Below are positions 18,243 to 28,334 of a stretch of DNA of 64,000 bases, one piece after another. A program made the position numbers and the translations under genes. The stretch covers positions 45,769-109,768 of the forward strand of contig DATHMF010000009.1 of assembly GCA_035487355.1 (NCBI GenBank). Reading direction: 5' to 3'. The notes beneath the pieces are model-generated. The model was given only the letters and a program-made list of their open reading frames with translations. It was not told the DNA's origin and made no database searches. Position 1 is the stretch's first letter. Every line of letters starts with the position of its first letter. This DNA is from Terriglobales bacterium. Lineage in GTDB: Bacteria > Acidobacteriota > Terriglobia > Terriglobales > Acidobacteriaceae.

Positions 18243-19658
18243 ATGACGACAACAAACGTTCTACCTCAGCCGCAAGCTTCTCCTGGGCCTCAGACGGCAA
18301 AGCCTGGCTCATCGCGTGGAGGAGTCAGCACCTTTTTGGTTTACCTGTTCGAAAAGATGGCGCCCGATCCATATGTCTTTGCCGTGATTCTCACCTTCGC
18401 AACCGCGATTTTGGCATATACATTGACAGGCAATTCTTCTGTTCGTGATATCGGAGTGGCCTGGTATAACGGCGTCTTCAATATCCTGACGTTCGCATTT
18501 CAGATGGTGCTGGTGGTGGTGACCGGGTATTCCTTGGCCACTTCACCATGGGTCCACAAGCTTCTCGAAAAAATTTCTTCTCTTCCAAAAACTCCGCGCG
18601 ATGCAGTTTCGCTGACCATCGTGATCGGCATGCTCGCCTCCTGGATCAACTGGGGTTTTGGCCTGGTCGTCGCAGGTTTGCTGGCGCGCGAGATTGCAAA
18701 ACGCGTGCGCCTCGATTTTGGCTGGCTGGTGGCCGCCGCCTACACCGGCTTTGTCATTTCTACGGAGGGCCTGTCGGGCTCGATTGCGCTGTCGCAAGCG
18801 ACTCCTGGCTCAGCGCTCAACCTGGTGGAGAAAATCGCCGGGCATAGCTTGCCTTTGACCCAGACCATTTTTACCCGCATGAATCTGGTGCCTGTCATCG
18901 CATTGTTCGTTTTGCTGCCAATTATTTTCCGGTATACCGAGCCTGCACCGGAGGACTCGGTCATTGTGGACCCGGAACGATTGCGCACCGAAGACCAGCG
19001 GAAACAGGCTACGGAAAAAACCGGCACCCTTGCAGCCTGGCTGGATCGCGCCTGGATCCTCAATATTTTGCTGGTCGCGTTTGGTGCAGCGGCGCTGGCA
19101 GGGCATTGGCGTCAAGCCGGGTTCTCTTTCGATATCAATTCAGTCATCCTTATTTTTTTGCTGCTCGGGTTGCTGTTTCACTGGAGACCGATTGCTTACG
19201 TGGACGCGGTAAAAAACGCCGCCCGGATCACAGGGCCGCTGATTCTTCAATATCCGCTCTATGGAGGAATCATGGGAATCATGACCGCTACCGGATTGGC
19301 AGGCGTGATCTCAAAAGCGTTCCTGTCATTTTCGACCGCGACAACTCTGCCATTCTGGACGTACATATCGTCTTTAATTATCACGTTTTTCATTCCCAGT
19401 GGCGGCGGTCATTGGGCGGTCCAGGGACCTTTTATATTGCCGGCGGCAAGAGATCTTCACGCTTCCATGGCAGGAACCACGATGGCAGTGGCCATGGGGG
19501 AGTCTGTGGCAAATATGATACAGCCCTTCTTTGCTCTGCCCATTCTGGCCATCGCGGGTATTGGCATGCGGCGGATGATGGGATTTATGGTCATTACTTT
19601 TGTGGTCGCGCTGGTCGCGTTTGGCCTGGCCTTGCTGTTCTTAGTTCCTAAGGCCTGA
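18243..19658 (+). CDS. atoE: Short-chain fatty acid transporter AtoE
   Basis: A 471-residue integral membrane protein of the AtoE/short-chain fatty acid uptake family, which imports acetoacetate or butyrate-type acids. About a dozen hydrophobic helices are visible. Family-typical segments include LFEKMAPDPYVFAVILTF near residue 35, MLASWINWGFGLVVAGLLAREI, FIPSGGGHWAVQGPFILPAA near 385 and MAVAMGESVANMIQPFFALP. ATG at 18243 has aaggaagg upstream; a TTG one codon earlier is less likely. It begins 31 bases after the phosphodiesterase stop on the same strand, so it may share its transcript. The ato degradation enzymes are not in the window. The soluble N-terminus is Pro/Gln-rich and unremarkable. 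Confidence 0.92.
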   Translation: MTTTNVLPQPQASPGPQTAKPGSSRGGVSTFLVYLFEKMAPDPYVFAVILTFATAILAYTLTGNSSVRDIGVAWYNGVFNILTFAFQMVLVVVTGYSLATSPWVHKLLEKISSLPKTPRDAVSLTIVIGMLASWINWGFGLVVAGLLAREIAKRVRLDFGWLVAAAYTGFVISTEGLSGSIALSQATPGSALNLVEKIAGHSLPLTQTIFTRMNLVPVIALFVLLPIIFRYTEPAPEDSVIVDPERLRTEDQRKQATEKTGTLAAWLDRAWILNILLVAFGAAALAGHWRQAGFSFDINSVILIFLLLGLLFHWRPIAYVDAVKNAARITGPLILQYPLYGGIMGIMTATGLAGVISKAFLSFSTATTLPFWTYISSLIITFFIPSGGGHWAVQGPFILPAARDLHASMAGTTMAVAMGESVANMIQPFFALPILAIAGIGMRRMMGFMVITFVVALVAFGLALLFLVPKA

Positions 19659-19814
19659 GGGGCCGTTGTAGTGGGTAAGTCATGGGTTATTTGAAATCGT
19701 GCACGTGGGGAAAGTGATACAGAACTTGTCATAGATATGGATTTGGCACCTATTGGGTAGACCTGAATGTTTCCTGAATCAGGCAAAGGAGAAATTCTAA
19801 AGGAGAGAATTCTT

Positions 19815-22800
19815 ATGTATAAAATGGCCCATATCGCGTTCGCTGTTGTTCTTGTGCTCTGTTTGAATGGCGCTCTTTACTCCCAGTCCACAAACGCTTC
19901 ACTGACCGGTTACGTTAGCGATCCGAGCAAGGCAGTGATCCCGGATGCCAAAGTAACTGCCATCAACGTAGGCACGAACATACGTTATGAGGCAATGACC
20001 AACGCCTCGGGCGGGTATACCATCGCGAACCTGCCGCCCGGTACCTATCGCATTCAGGTCGAGAAACCTGGATTCAAGACAGTCGTCAAGTCTGACGTTG
20101 ATCTTCACGTGCAAGATACGCTCGCCATCAACTTCGAGATCGGAGTAGGGGCGACATCGGAGGTTGTAACCGTAGAAAGCGGAACTCCGCTGATGCAACT
20201 CGAGTCTTCTTCGGTCGGCAACGTTGTGGATTCGCATACCGTCGTTGATTTGCCCCTGAACGGGCGCGACTGGACCTTGCTTGTAACGCTGGAGCCTGGT
20301 GTCGCCCAGGTGCGCACGCAGAAGCCGCTGGCGATCAGTAACGATCGCCCGAACCGCGGCCTGGGATCGGAGGTCACTATCGGCGGCAATCGTCCTCAAC
20401 AGAACAACTACCGCCTCGATGGCGTCAGCATTAACGACTACGCTTCCGGCGCGCCCGGCAGCATACAGGGCGCCGTGCTTGGCGTGGATGCGGTGCAGGA
20501 ATTTTCCGTGGTTACCAGTAACGCGCCCGCCGACTACGGCAAAACCTCTGGCGGCGTCATCAACGCGGCTTCGCGTTCGGGCACGAACTCCTTTCATGGT
20601 ACGGGCTATGAGTTTCTGCGCAACAATGTGTTTGATGCGCGCAATTTCTTCGACACAGTAAACGGGAAAGCGATAAGGCCTCCATTTAAACGGAACCAAT
20701 TTGGTGGGTCTGCAGGCGGGCACATCGTCAAGGACCGTACGTTCTTCTTCGCCGATTACGAGGGGCTGCGCCAGAGCCAGGGCAACACCAATGTTGATAA
20801 CGTGCCCTCAGTGGCGGCACGCTCGGGCCAGCTTGCTGCCGGCAACGTGACGGTTGATCCGCTGGTTGTGCCGTACCTGAATCTATTTCCGCTTCCCAAC
20901 GGTATTGTGAATGGAGATACCGGCCAATTCAGCTTTGTTGCCCAGCAGGTCACAAATGAGGATTTCGTCACCGGCCGCATTGATCACAAGCTCTCCGAAT
21001 CCGACAGTCTTTTTGGAACTTATGTGTTTGATCGGGGCGAGACAACCAGTCCCGATACCTACAACTTCAAGAATATCGGAACCAAATCGCGCCGCCACAC
21101 GTTTGCGTTGGAGGAGTCACACACCTTTTCTCCGGCGCTGGTCAATGTGGCGCGCTTTGGTTTCAATCGAACTGTATCCATCGCGCCGACGACTCTGAGC
21201 GCGATTAATCCCGCGGCTGCGAGCACATCGCTTGGCTTCGTGCCTGGACTCCCGGTGGGCCTTATCAACGTGACCGGTCTCACTAACTTCCAAGGCGGCC
21301 TGAGGGCGGTGGGGGAATTCGATTTTCACTACAACTCTTACCAGGTCTACGATGACCTCTACTGGACCCGGAGCAAGCATTCGCTAAAACTGGGCTTCTA
21401 CGCCGAGCACATCCAGTCAAACCAGCTCGGTACGGCGAACCCCAACGGACAATATATATTTGGCGGGCTGGCGGCATTCCTGACCAACCACCCCACCAGC
21501 TTCAATGCACCCATCAGCTCGGCCATCTCTCCGCGTGATCTCCGCCAGGATATCTACGGCGGATACGTTCAAGACGATTACAAGTTCAGGCCGAACCTTA
21601 CTTTTAACCTCGGTCTCCGTTACGAGATGGCCACGGTGCCGACTGAAAGTTCCAATCGGCTGTCAACGCTGGTCAACCTGAATACGGATACTACTCCGAG
21701 ACTCGGTTCGCCGTACTTTTCCAATCCTACGCTCAAAAATTTTGCGCCGCGCGTCGGCTTCGCGTGGGACCCGTTTGGCACGGGCAAAACTTCGGTCCGG
21801 GGCGCATTTGGAATCTATGATGTTCTGCCCCTGCCATATCAGTTCGAGCTTATTTCACTGCTCTCCGCGCCTTTTTCTCTGGCAGGAAATGTCACGCCGG
21901 CGCCAGTGGGATCATTTCCGACAGGTGCGTTTAACCAGTTGACCGTGACGACCCTTCGCAATGGCTACGTTCAGCAGAACCCGCATCGCAACTATGTCGA
22001 GCAATGGTCCTTTAACGTGCAGCGCGAGTTGGCGCGAAATTTCACGGTAACCCTGGGATACATCGGCTCACACGGTGTTCACCAACCGTTCCATGTGGAT
22101 GACATTAATGTTGTCCAGCCGACGCTCACCCCAGCCGGCTTCGCCTGGCCTGCCTCCACTATTGGGACAACGAGACTGAATCCGAATGTCAGGCAAATCA
22201 GCGCCGTCACCTGGAACACCTCTTCGGTTTACCACGGCCTGAATGTGGAGGCGATCAAGCGTCTAAGCCACGGCTTCCAGATCCAGACCTCCTATACGTT
22301 CTCCAAGAGCATTGACACCAGCTCCTCGGGGATCGCGGGAGATACGTTTGGCAACTCTGTCTCAAGCCTGCCGGCCTTCGACGCAAAAGTAAGACGCGGG
22401 CTTTCTGACTTCGATGTTCGCCACGTGCTCATGATCAATGGTCTGTGGATGATTCCGAGTCCAAAGTCGTGGAGCGGAGTCCCCAAATGGCTGGCTTCCG
22501 GATGGCAACCCGGCGGTATCTTGACGCTGACAAGCGGCCTGCCTTTCACGACAACGATTGGCGGCGATCCACTCGGCCTCAAGAGTGCGGATCCCTACGC
22601 CTTCCCGGATCGCATCGCGGGATGCAGCCCGGTGAACGGTAGCTTCAAAACGACACCCAACGGTCCGCACTATCTCAACACGGCATGTTTCTCATTTCCG
22701 GTAACTGATCTCCCTTCAAACACCACCTTGCCCCGCTTGCTCGGCAATGCAGGCCGCAATACGGTGATCGGGCCGGGACTTGAGGAATTTGATTTTTCTC

Positions 22801-23021
22801 TATTCAAGAACAATCCGATTCGCAACATTTCCGAGACATTCAACGTACAGTTCCGCTGGGAGGTTTTCAATGTCGCGAACCGTGCAAACTTCAATCCGCC
22901 CACAAATCCGAACCGTCAAATATTCACTGCAGCCGGGGCTCTGAATGGCAACGCCGGTCTGCTGAACTCGACTTCGACTTCTTCACGGCAGATGCAGTTT
23001 GCGGTCAAATTTATCTGGTAA
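19815..23021 (+). CDS. TonB-dependent receptor, Oar-like, with carboxypeptidase-regulatory domain (second copy)
   Basis: A 1068-residue outer-membrane receptor. It has a signal peptide (MYKMAHIAFAVVLVLCLNGALYS), a carboxypeptidase-regulatory-like domain (ASLTGYVSDPSKAVIPDAKV) and a plug with DLPLNGRDWTLLVTLEPGV and NNYRLDGVSINDYASGAPG. A long barrel ends in MQFAVKFIW. It aligns with the receptor at 6139-9432 throughout, sharing VLGVDAVQEFSV, SGTNSFHG, EFLRNNVFDARNFFD and GYIGSHGVHQPF, so the two are paralogues. ATG at 19815 has aggagag eight bases upstream. None of the phased operators is seen in its 156-base leader, unlike the first copy, so the two receptors are probably under different control. 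The ligand is unknown; the neighbouring atoE and pckG genes suggest organic-acid metabolism only by position. Confidence 0.93.
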   Translation: MYKMAHIAFAVVLVLCLNGALYSQSTNASLTGYVSDPSKAVIPDAKVTAINVGTNIRYEAMTNASGGYTIANLPPGTYRIQVEKPGFKTVVKSDVDLHVQDTLAINFEIGVGATSEVVTVESGTPLMQLESSSVGNVVDSHTVVDLPLNGRDWTLLVTLEPGVAQVRTQKPLAISNDRPNRGLGSEVTIGGNRPQQNNYRLDGVSINDYASGAPGSIQGAVLGVDAVQEFSVVTSNAPADYGKTSGGVINAASRSGTNSFHGTGYEFLRNNVFDARNFFDTVNGKAIRPPFKRNQFGGSAGGHIVKDRTFFFADYEGLRQSQGNTNVDNVPSVAARSGQLAAGNVTVDPLVVPYLNLFPLPNGIVNGDTGQFSFVAQQVTNEDFVTGRIDHKLSESDSLFGTYVFDRGETTSPDTYNFKNIGTKSRRHTFALEESHTFSPALVNVARFGFNRTVSIAPTTLSAINPAAASTSLGFVPGLPVGLINVTGLTNFQGGLRAVGEFDFHYNSYQVYDDLYWTRSKHSLKLGFYAEHIQSNQLGTANPNGQYIFGGLAAFLTNHPTSFNAPISSAISPRDLRQDIYGGYVQDDYKFRPNLTFNLGLRYEMATVPTESSNRLSTLVNLNTDTTPRLGSPYFSNPTLKNFAPRVGFAWDPFGTGKTSVRGAFGIYDVLPLPYQFELISLLSAPFSLAGNVTPAPVGSFPTGAFNQLTVTTLRNGYVQQNPHRNYVEQWSFNVQRELARNFTVTLGYIGSHGVHQPFHVDDINVVQPTLTPAGFAWPASTIGTTRLNPNVRQISAVTWNTSSVYHGLNVEAIKRLSHGFQIQTSYTFSKSIDTSSSGIAGDTFGNSVSSLPAFDAKVRRGLSDFDVRHVLMINGLWMIPSPKSWSGVPKWLASGWQPGGILTLTSGLPFTTTIGGDPLGLKSADPYAFPDRIAGCSPVNGSFKTTPNGPHYLNTACFSFPVTDLPSNTTLPRLLGNAGRNTVIGPGLEEFDFSLFKNNPIRNISETFNVQFRWEVFNVANRANFNPPTNPNRQIFTAAGALNGNAGLLNSTSTSSRQMQFAVKFIW

Positions 23022-23552
23022 GCGGGATGCGCGCATCGGTGGGAGCCCCCGGCTTTAGCCGGGGGGAAAGGTTAGCAGAGTTTTGGGCTTTAGCCCTGGG
23101 CTTCTTTGTGAGTAGGAGATTATTTACGCGGGCATCAATAGCCCCTGGGTTGTCCAAACAGAATCTATAACAGCGATAGTGCCTTTTACAGTTGCTTCGC
23201 CTTGGTTAAGATTCAAATGATATCAAAGGGGTATCAAACCGTTGGTCATCGAGAGATTGTCGTTCTATCATTTCGCTTGAAGTATGTCCGGAATTCGGCG
23301 ATCGTGTGAGCCAACGCGACCGCCGGATGAAGGGGAAGCGTTGCGAGCTCTTAAAAAGTCTTAGAATTAAGGAGAAGACGAAGACATATATCAAGACTGT
23401 CTAGCTAGTGTGGGGCTATGTGGGCATATGTCATTTAATTTTAATGACTTAACACTGAAATAGCCCATCCAGCAAGTACCCCCTGATGCAAAGAATCTTC
23501 TGAAGCTGATAGCATCAAAGAGGCAGTTATTTGAAAAAAGAGGAGTGCAGTT
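23022..23552. other. 531-bp intergenic region before pckG
   Basis: It begins with two GC-rich hairpins (23046-23065 and 23085-23096, listed separately). The remainder should hold the pckG promoter; no certain promoter boxes were picked out. A 62-codon minus-strand frame at 23206-23394 lacks a ribosome site and recognisable features and is not called. Confidence 0.5.
23046..23096. repeat. Tandem GGCTTTAGCC-type palindromes
   Basis: Two successive hairpins share the core GGCTTTAGCC. The first is CCCCCGGCT, TT, AGCCGGGGG (9-bp stem, 23046-23065) and the second GGGCT, TT, AGCCC (5-bp stem, 23085-23096). They sit about 25 bases past the TonB receptor stop. No T-run follows, so they are better described as REP-like dispersed palindromes than as an intrinsic terminator, though they could block 3' exonucleases. 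Confidence 0.6.
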
Positions 23553-25397
23553 ATGAAGTATAGTTCGACGGCGGTGATCGCAGGCCGGGATCCAGCCGTG
23601 CCTTTGAGTGAAAACAAGCATCTTCTGAAGTGGGTTGAGAAGATGGAGCAACTTACCCGGCCCGATACCATCCATTGGGTGGATGGCTCCCAGGAAGAAT
23701 ACGATGAGCTGTGCGCGCAGATGGTCAAGAGCGGCACCTTCATCAAACTCAATGAGAAGCTCTGGCCCGGCTGTTATTATGCCCGGTCGGTCGCGAGCGA
23801 TGTTGCCCGGGTCGAGGACCGTACGTTCATCTGCTCACTTTCGAAGGATAATGCCGGGCCGACCAATAACTGGGAAAACCCCTATGAAATGCGAAAGAAG
23901 CTGAGAGGGCTTTTCGATGGGGCCATGCGGGGCCGCACCATGTACGTGCTGCCGTTCAGCATGGGGCCGGTCGGGACCCCCATGTCGCAGATCGGGGTCC
24001 AGCTCACAGACTCTCCTTATGTGGTGGCCAGCATGCGGATCATGGCCCGTATCGGTCTGCCTGTGTTTCGCGAGATAGATAAGGATGTCAAACGCGTTGT
24101 GCCGTGCCTGCATAGCGTTGGCGCTCCGCTCGCGCCGGGCGAAAAAGATGTTCCCTGGCCCTCAAACCCCGTGAAGTATATCGTCCACTTTCCCGAGACG
24201 CGTGAAATCTGGTCCTTTGGCTCTGGCTACGGGGGCAATGCTCTTCTCGGCAAGAAATGCTTCGCCCTGCGGATCGCATCGAATATCGCTCGCGACGAAG
24301 GCTGGATGGCCGAGCACATGCTCATCCTGGGTGTGGAAGATCCGAAGGGTGAGAAGACATATGTCGCCGCCGCTTTTCCGAGCGCATGCGGCAAAACCAA
24401 CTTCGCCATGCTGATTCCGCCCAAGGGTCTCGACGATTGGAAGGTGTGGACAGTCGGCGATGATATCGCCTGGCTCAAGCCGGATGCCAGCGGCCGCCTG
24501 CGCGCCATAAATCCCGAAACAGGTTTTTTCGGTGTCGCGCCCGGCACCTCCGTCAAGACCAACCCTAACGCGATGGCGACGCTTTCCCGCAATACCATCT
24601 TCACCAATGTTGCGCTGACCCCCGAAGGTGGCGTGTGGTGGGAGGGAATGACAGACGAGCCGCCGGCGGAATGCCTTGACTGGCAGGGGAAGAAGTGGAC
24701 CCCGCAGATTGCCAAGGAAACAGGCGCAAAAGCCGCACACCCCAACGCCCGTTTTACTGCTCCTGCATCGCAGTGTCCGACGATTGACCCGGCATGGGAA
24801 GACCCGGAGGGAGTGCCGATCAGCGCAATTATTTTTGGCGGGCGGCGGGGTACTACTATGCCCCTCGTGTACCAGGCCTTCAATTGGACCGCAGGCGTCT
24901 ACACCGGCGCCACCATGGGTTCAGAGATGACAGCCGCCGCCGAGGGCACGACAGGAAAGGTCCGCCGCGACCCCATGGCAATGCTGCCTTTCTGCGGTTA
25001 TCACATGGGCGACTATTTCCGCCACTGGATCAAGATGCAGCGTTCGCTGACCGAAACACCTCGCATCTTCCAGGTGAACTGGTTTCGCAAAGACGCCGAC
25101 GGCAACTTCTTGTGGCCAGGCTTCCGCGAGAACATGCGCGTACTCAAATGGATTATTGACCGCGCTCGTGGCCGCGCCTTGGGCAAGGAGACCCCCATTG
25201 GCTGGGTGCCCAGATATGAGGATATCGAGTGGACCGGGCTCAAGTTTTCCAAAGAGGCGTTTGATCAACTGCAGGCTTTCGACAACGCAGCCTGGCGGCG
25301 AGAAGTTATCCAGCACGAAGAGTTGTTTATCGTTTTACACGCTCACCTGCCGCCAGAGATGGTCTACGAGAGGGAACTGCTCATTTGCCGGCTGTAG
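23553..25397 (+). CDS. pckG: Phosphoenolpyruvate carboxykinase (GTP)
   Basis: A 614-residue cytoplasmic enzyme that converts oxaloacetate and GTP to phosphoenolpyruvate, CO2 and GDP, the entry step of gluconeogenesis. The length is normal for the GTP-dependent family. The diagnostic P-loop reads [12 protein letters not shown] near residue 277. Other family segments are [25 protein letters not shown] near 130, [21 protein letters not shown] near 229, and [26 protein letters not shown] near 509, which helps bind the nucleotide base. ATG at 23553 has aggag eight bases upstream. It stands alone between an intergenic region of 531 bases and one of 393 bases. Its position downstream of a short-chain fatty acid transporter fits growth on acids that require gluconeogenesis. 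Confidence 0.98.
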   Translation: MKYSSTAVIAGRDPAVPLSENKHLLKWVEKMEQLTRPDTIHWVDGSQEEYDELCAQMVKSGTFIKLNEKLWPGCYYARSVASDVARVEDRTFICSLSKDNAGPTNNWENPYEMRKKLRGLFDGAMRGRTMYVLPFSMGPVGTPMSQIGVQLTDSPYVVASMRIMARIGLPVFREIDKDVKRVVPCLHSVGAPLAPGEKDVPWPSNPVKYIVHFPETREIWSFGSGYGGNALLGKKCFALRIASNIARDEGWMAEHMLILGVEDPKGEKTYVAAAFPSACGKTNFAMLIPPKGLDDWKVWTVGDDIAWLKPDASGRLRAINPETGFFGVAPGTSVKTNPNAMATLSRNTIFTNVALTPEGGVWWEGMTDEPPAECLDWQGKKWTPQIAKETGAKAAHPNARFTAPASQCPTIDPAWEDPEGVPISAIIFGGRRGTTMPLVYQAFNWTAGVYTGATMGSEMTAAAEGTTGKVRRDPMAMLPFCGYHMGDYFRHWIKMQRSLTETPRIFQVNWFRKDADGNFLWPGFRENMRVLKWIIDRARGRALGKETPIGWVPRYEDIEWTGLKFSKEAFDQLQAFDNAAWRREVIQHEELFIVLHAHLPPEMVYERELLICRL

Positions 25398-25790
25398 TGA
25401 CAAAGAATGTGATATCAAACGGTCGAATATTGCAGAAAATTGCGCCATCATTGATTCAGCATTCTAGAAATGCGAGGGCGAAAGCTCTTTTTGGTCTTTG
25501 AGAATTGATTACCTCGTGCTATCGCTTCGAAGAGGCATGCGTTTAAGGCTCAGGCTTTGAGTTGTAAGAGAGCACCAGTTGGCAGCAAATCCCTGTGAAG
25601 CGCGGGAGCGCGGGTTTACCGAATAGTACATATCCGAGACTACCTGCATATCCCCCTTCTGTCTTCCATATGTCTTTGTGTTGTAATGATTTAAGACGTC
25701 AGAGACTTGTTTGAGCTAGTGGGCGTACTGCTTGCGGAAAGAGCTACAGGTTGCAAGAAAAGCAACAGCGGTGAAAGTTCCCTCCTGCTC
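25398..25790. other. 393-bp intergenic region between convergent pckG and kinase genes
   Basis: It holds the 3' ends of two convergent genes. A short direct repeat of GCGCGGG is present near 25597-25613. I see no gene, RNA or convincing terminator hairpin with a T-run. Confidence 0.45.
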
Positions 25791-28334
25791 TCAATGTACT
25801 GTGTGCAACAGCTTGTCACAGGAGGCGGCTTTTTCAGTCGCTCCGGCGGCATCTTTCAAGTCATCTGAATCGGCCTGGTTATGTGCTTTCAATTGACGAT
25901 ACCGCTCGACCGCGGTGTGGTACGAAGAGCAGGCCGCCTGAAGATGGCTGGTGTGCTGGGGAGTGCTGGGCGGCATGGCGTGGGCCAATCCAGATTCCGA
26001 GTCCCCGATTGCAATGTAGGCTTGTGCTGTATCCGCGATGGCCGCCGGATCGCTGCCGAATGCTTTATTAATAATGATGGAAGAGCGCAAGTTCGGCAGC
26101 GCGGATGCATATTCGTCCAGTTCCAGGTGCAACTGCCCCATACGAAGCAATGCATAAGCCACTCGTCCTTTGATGCGGGCGTCCTTGGGATCAGCATCTG
26201 CCAGCCCCTGGCGGATGTCCAGGGTCTGCTGCATGTACCCGAGCGCCTTTCCCGGTTGCTTCTGGTTGTCATAGGCCTGAGCTATTTCGCTCAAATCGAA
26301 TGAGAGATCGAGTTTCGCCTGAGCGTTGTTAGCATCGGCCGCAGTTCGTTGTTGGTCAAGCTCCCGTGCTTTCTCCAGGTGCTCGATAGCTTCAACATTG
26401 CGACCAGTGTCGAGTAAACCAGCGCTCAAAGTTTTGTGCGTCAACGCCACATTGCGCATGGCCTCAGGATCGTTGGGGTGGCGTTGCAGCAATGACTCAT
26501 ACATCACCAGCGCCTTGCCCCGGATCGCGACCGACTTCGGATCTTTTTCATATCCGTAGGCATCTGCAAGCCTGAAGTAAGCGCCGGCCAGGCCACGCTG
26601 TGTGTCCTCATCGTTCGAGGAACGCGCTGTCAGCGACTCCCAAATCGCAAGTCCTGCTTCAGCATTGCTCAGGCCCTCTGCCTGATGACGAAGTCTCATA
26701 TGTAAATTGCTGATGCTTCCATAGAGCCGGGCCAGTTGCTGGGAGGCATCCACGCGGTCCGGCTCAAGCGCGATAACAGAAGCCAGAATGGAATGTGCTT
26801 TCTCATAGCTGGCTAACGCTCCTGTAAGATCACCGAGATTTCCCGAGCCCGCCAAGCCGCCTTGCAGGTCGCCGACGCGAACATAGGCCGCCGCCAGCTC
26901 CATCTGCAATGATGTGTCGCCTGAAGATTCTCCGGCCAGAGAGTCGAGATACTGCACTGCCCGGCTGATGAGCAATTCCCGCGCTTTTGTCGAACCGGGC
27001 AGGGTCGCAATATTGTCGTGAATCTCAAACATCAACGATTTCGCCAGCGAGCGCACTTGATCAAAGCGATGCTGCGCTTTGACTCGTTCGCGCTGCGCGA
27101 TACGGGCCTGCCACACGACGGCGCTGACGCCGGCTGCTCCCAGCAGCACGGTAATCAGGAACGATGCGACCGCAAGCTTGTGACGCAGAATAAACTTGCT
27201 GGCCACGTATTGAAACGATCCGCGGTGCGCCGATACCGGCAAGCCGGCGAGATACCGTGAAATGTCACTCTCGAGTTCCTGGGCCGAGGCATAGCGTTGC
27301 TGGGGATGCTTGCGCATTGCCTTGGCCACAATGGCATCGAGGTCAGCAGAGGAATCAACTTCTCGTCCTGCTCGTTCACCGGCTCGCTTCATGCGGTTGC
27401 GCAGCACAACCGCAGGTCTTTCGGGGTCGATTTCACAGATAACGCGAACCGCCTCCGTCAACGACTTATCTGCAACCGTATAGGGCCGTTGCCCGGTCAG
27501 CAATTCATATAAGATCACGCCGAGTGAATAAATATCCGTAGCTGTCGTGATGGTTTCCCCGCGCGCCTGCTCTGGACTGGCATAATCGGGAGTCATCGGG
27601 TTCAGAATCGAGCGGGTTGCGCTTGCGGCGGAACCGCTCCAGTGGCCCATTAACTTGGCAATGCCGAAATCCAGCAGCTTCGGGATGCCATCCGTGGTAA
27701 CCAAAATATTTGCGGGCTTGATATCACGATGCACAACCAGATGCTGGTGAGCATAGTGGACTGTGGAACATATCGCTTGAAACAGGATGAGGCGTTGCCG
27801 GGTTGAAAGCCGGCGGGTGCGGCAATACTCAGTCACCGGCGTGCCTTCCACATACTCCATGACAAGGTAAGGTATGCCTTCCGGAGAAACGCCGGCATCG
27901 AGCAAGCGCGCAATATTAGGATGTTCCAGGGTTGCCAGGATCTGCTGCTCACTGGCAAAGCGCCGCAGCAGCTCGGGGAAATGCATGGCCGCCGGAACTA
28001 CTTTGACAGCTACCTGCTTCTGGAAACGGCCATCGGTCCGCTCCGCCCGGTAAACCGTTCCCATGCCTCCGTGACCGATCGCTTCCAGCAACAGATATGG
28101 TCCCAGTGTTCTGCCTGCCAAAGAAAAGCTATGAACGGAATCGGAGTCGATTTGGGTCTTCACATCCAGGAACGAGGCCGCGTTACTATGGGCCGTTAAT
28201 AAAGACTCAACCTCGGTGCGTATTTCCGGATCGTTTTGGCACAGTTGTTCAATTTGGGCACGGCGCTCTTCTTCGGGAGACTCCAGGATTATTGCCAGCA
28301 CGCGTTCAATCTGCTGCCAGTCTGAGTGCTTCAC
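25791..28334 (-). CDS. Serine/threonine protein kinase with C-terminal TPR region
   Basis: An 847-residue membrane-anchored eukaryotic-type kinase. There is an N-terminal sigma-coupled leader (about residues 1-70), then the kinase domain with the glycine loop GHGGMGTVYRAE near 87 and the catalytic lysine in VAVKVVP near 111. The catalytic loop is HRDIKPAN near 201 and the metal-binding DFG lies in LLDFGIAK near 221. A single transmembrane helix spans about 387-408. The rest is a long helical region with tetratricopeptide repeats. The GTG at 28334 overlaps the stop of the sigma-factor gene as GTGA and has AAGGAG ten bases upstream, which decides the start; longer frames run deep into the sigma gene. 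The sigma-kinase pairing is widespread in Acidobacteria and implies that the two signal together. Confidence 0.94.
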   Translation of the reverse strand: MKHSDWQQIERVLAIILESPEEERRAQIEQLCQNDPEIRTEVESLLTAHSNAASFLDVKTQIDSDSVHSFSLAGRTLGPYLLLEAIGHGGMGTVYRAERTDGRFQKQVAVKVVPAAMHFPELLRRFASEQQILATLEHPNIARLLDAGVSPEGIPYLVMEYVEGTPVTEYCRTRRLSTRQRLILFQAICSTVHYAHQHLVVHRDIKPANILVTTDGIPKLLDFGIAKLMGHWSGSAASATRSILNPMTPDYASPEQARGETITTATDIYSLGVILYELLTGQRPYTVADKSLTEAVRVICEIDPERPAVVLRNRMKRAGERAGREVDSSADLDAIVAKAMRKHPQQRYASAQELESDISRYLAGLPVSAHRGSFQYVASKFILRHKLAVASFLITVLLGAAGVSAVVWQARIAQRERVKAQHRFDQVRSLAKSLMFEIHDNIATLPGSTKARELLISRAVQYLDSLAGESSGDTSLQMELAAAYVRVGDLQGGLAGSGNLGDLTGALASYEKAHSILASVIALEPDRVDASQQLARLYGSISNLHMRLRHQAEGLSNAEAGLAIWESLTARSSNDEDTQRGLAGAYFRLADAYGYEKDPKSVAIRGKALVMYESLLQRHPNDPEAMRNVALTHKTLSAGLLDTGRNVEAIEHLEKARELDQQRTAADANNAQAKLDLSFDLSEIAQAYDNQKQPGKALGYMQQTLDIRQGLADADPKDARIKGRVAYALLRMGQLHLELDEYASALPNLRSSIIINKAFGSDPAAIADTAQAYIAIGDSESGLAHAMPPSTPQHTSHLQAACSSYHTAVERYRQLKAHNQADSDDLKDAAGATEKAASCDKLLHTVH

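Noticed and set aside
19659..19814. A fifth phased operator before the second TonB receptor
   Set aside because: Isolated GTCAT elements occur (near 19679 and 19738) but no partner elements lie 11 bases away, so the site pattern is not met.
23046..23065. The GC-rich hairpin as an intrinsic terminator of the TonB receptor gene
   Set aside because: The stem is strong but is followed by AAAGGTTAG rather than a T-run, and an identical core repeats 40 bases later, so a REP-like element fits better.
23206..23394. A 62-codon minus-strand frame with a hydrophobic start
   Set aside because: No ribosome site, a basic and irregular composition, and no partner gene; likely chance.
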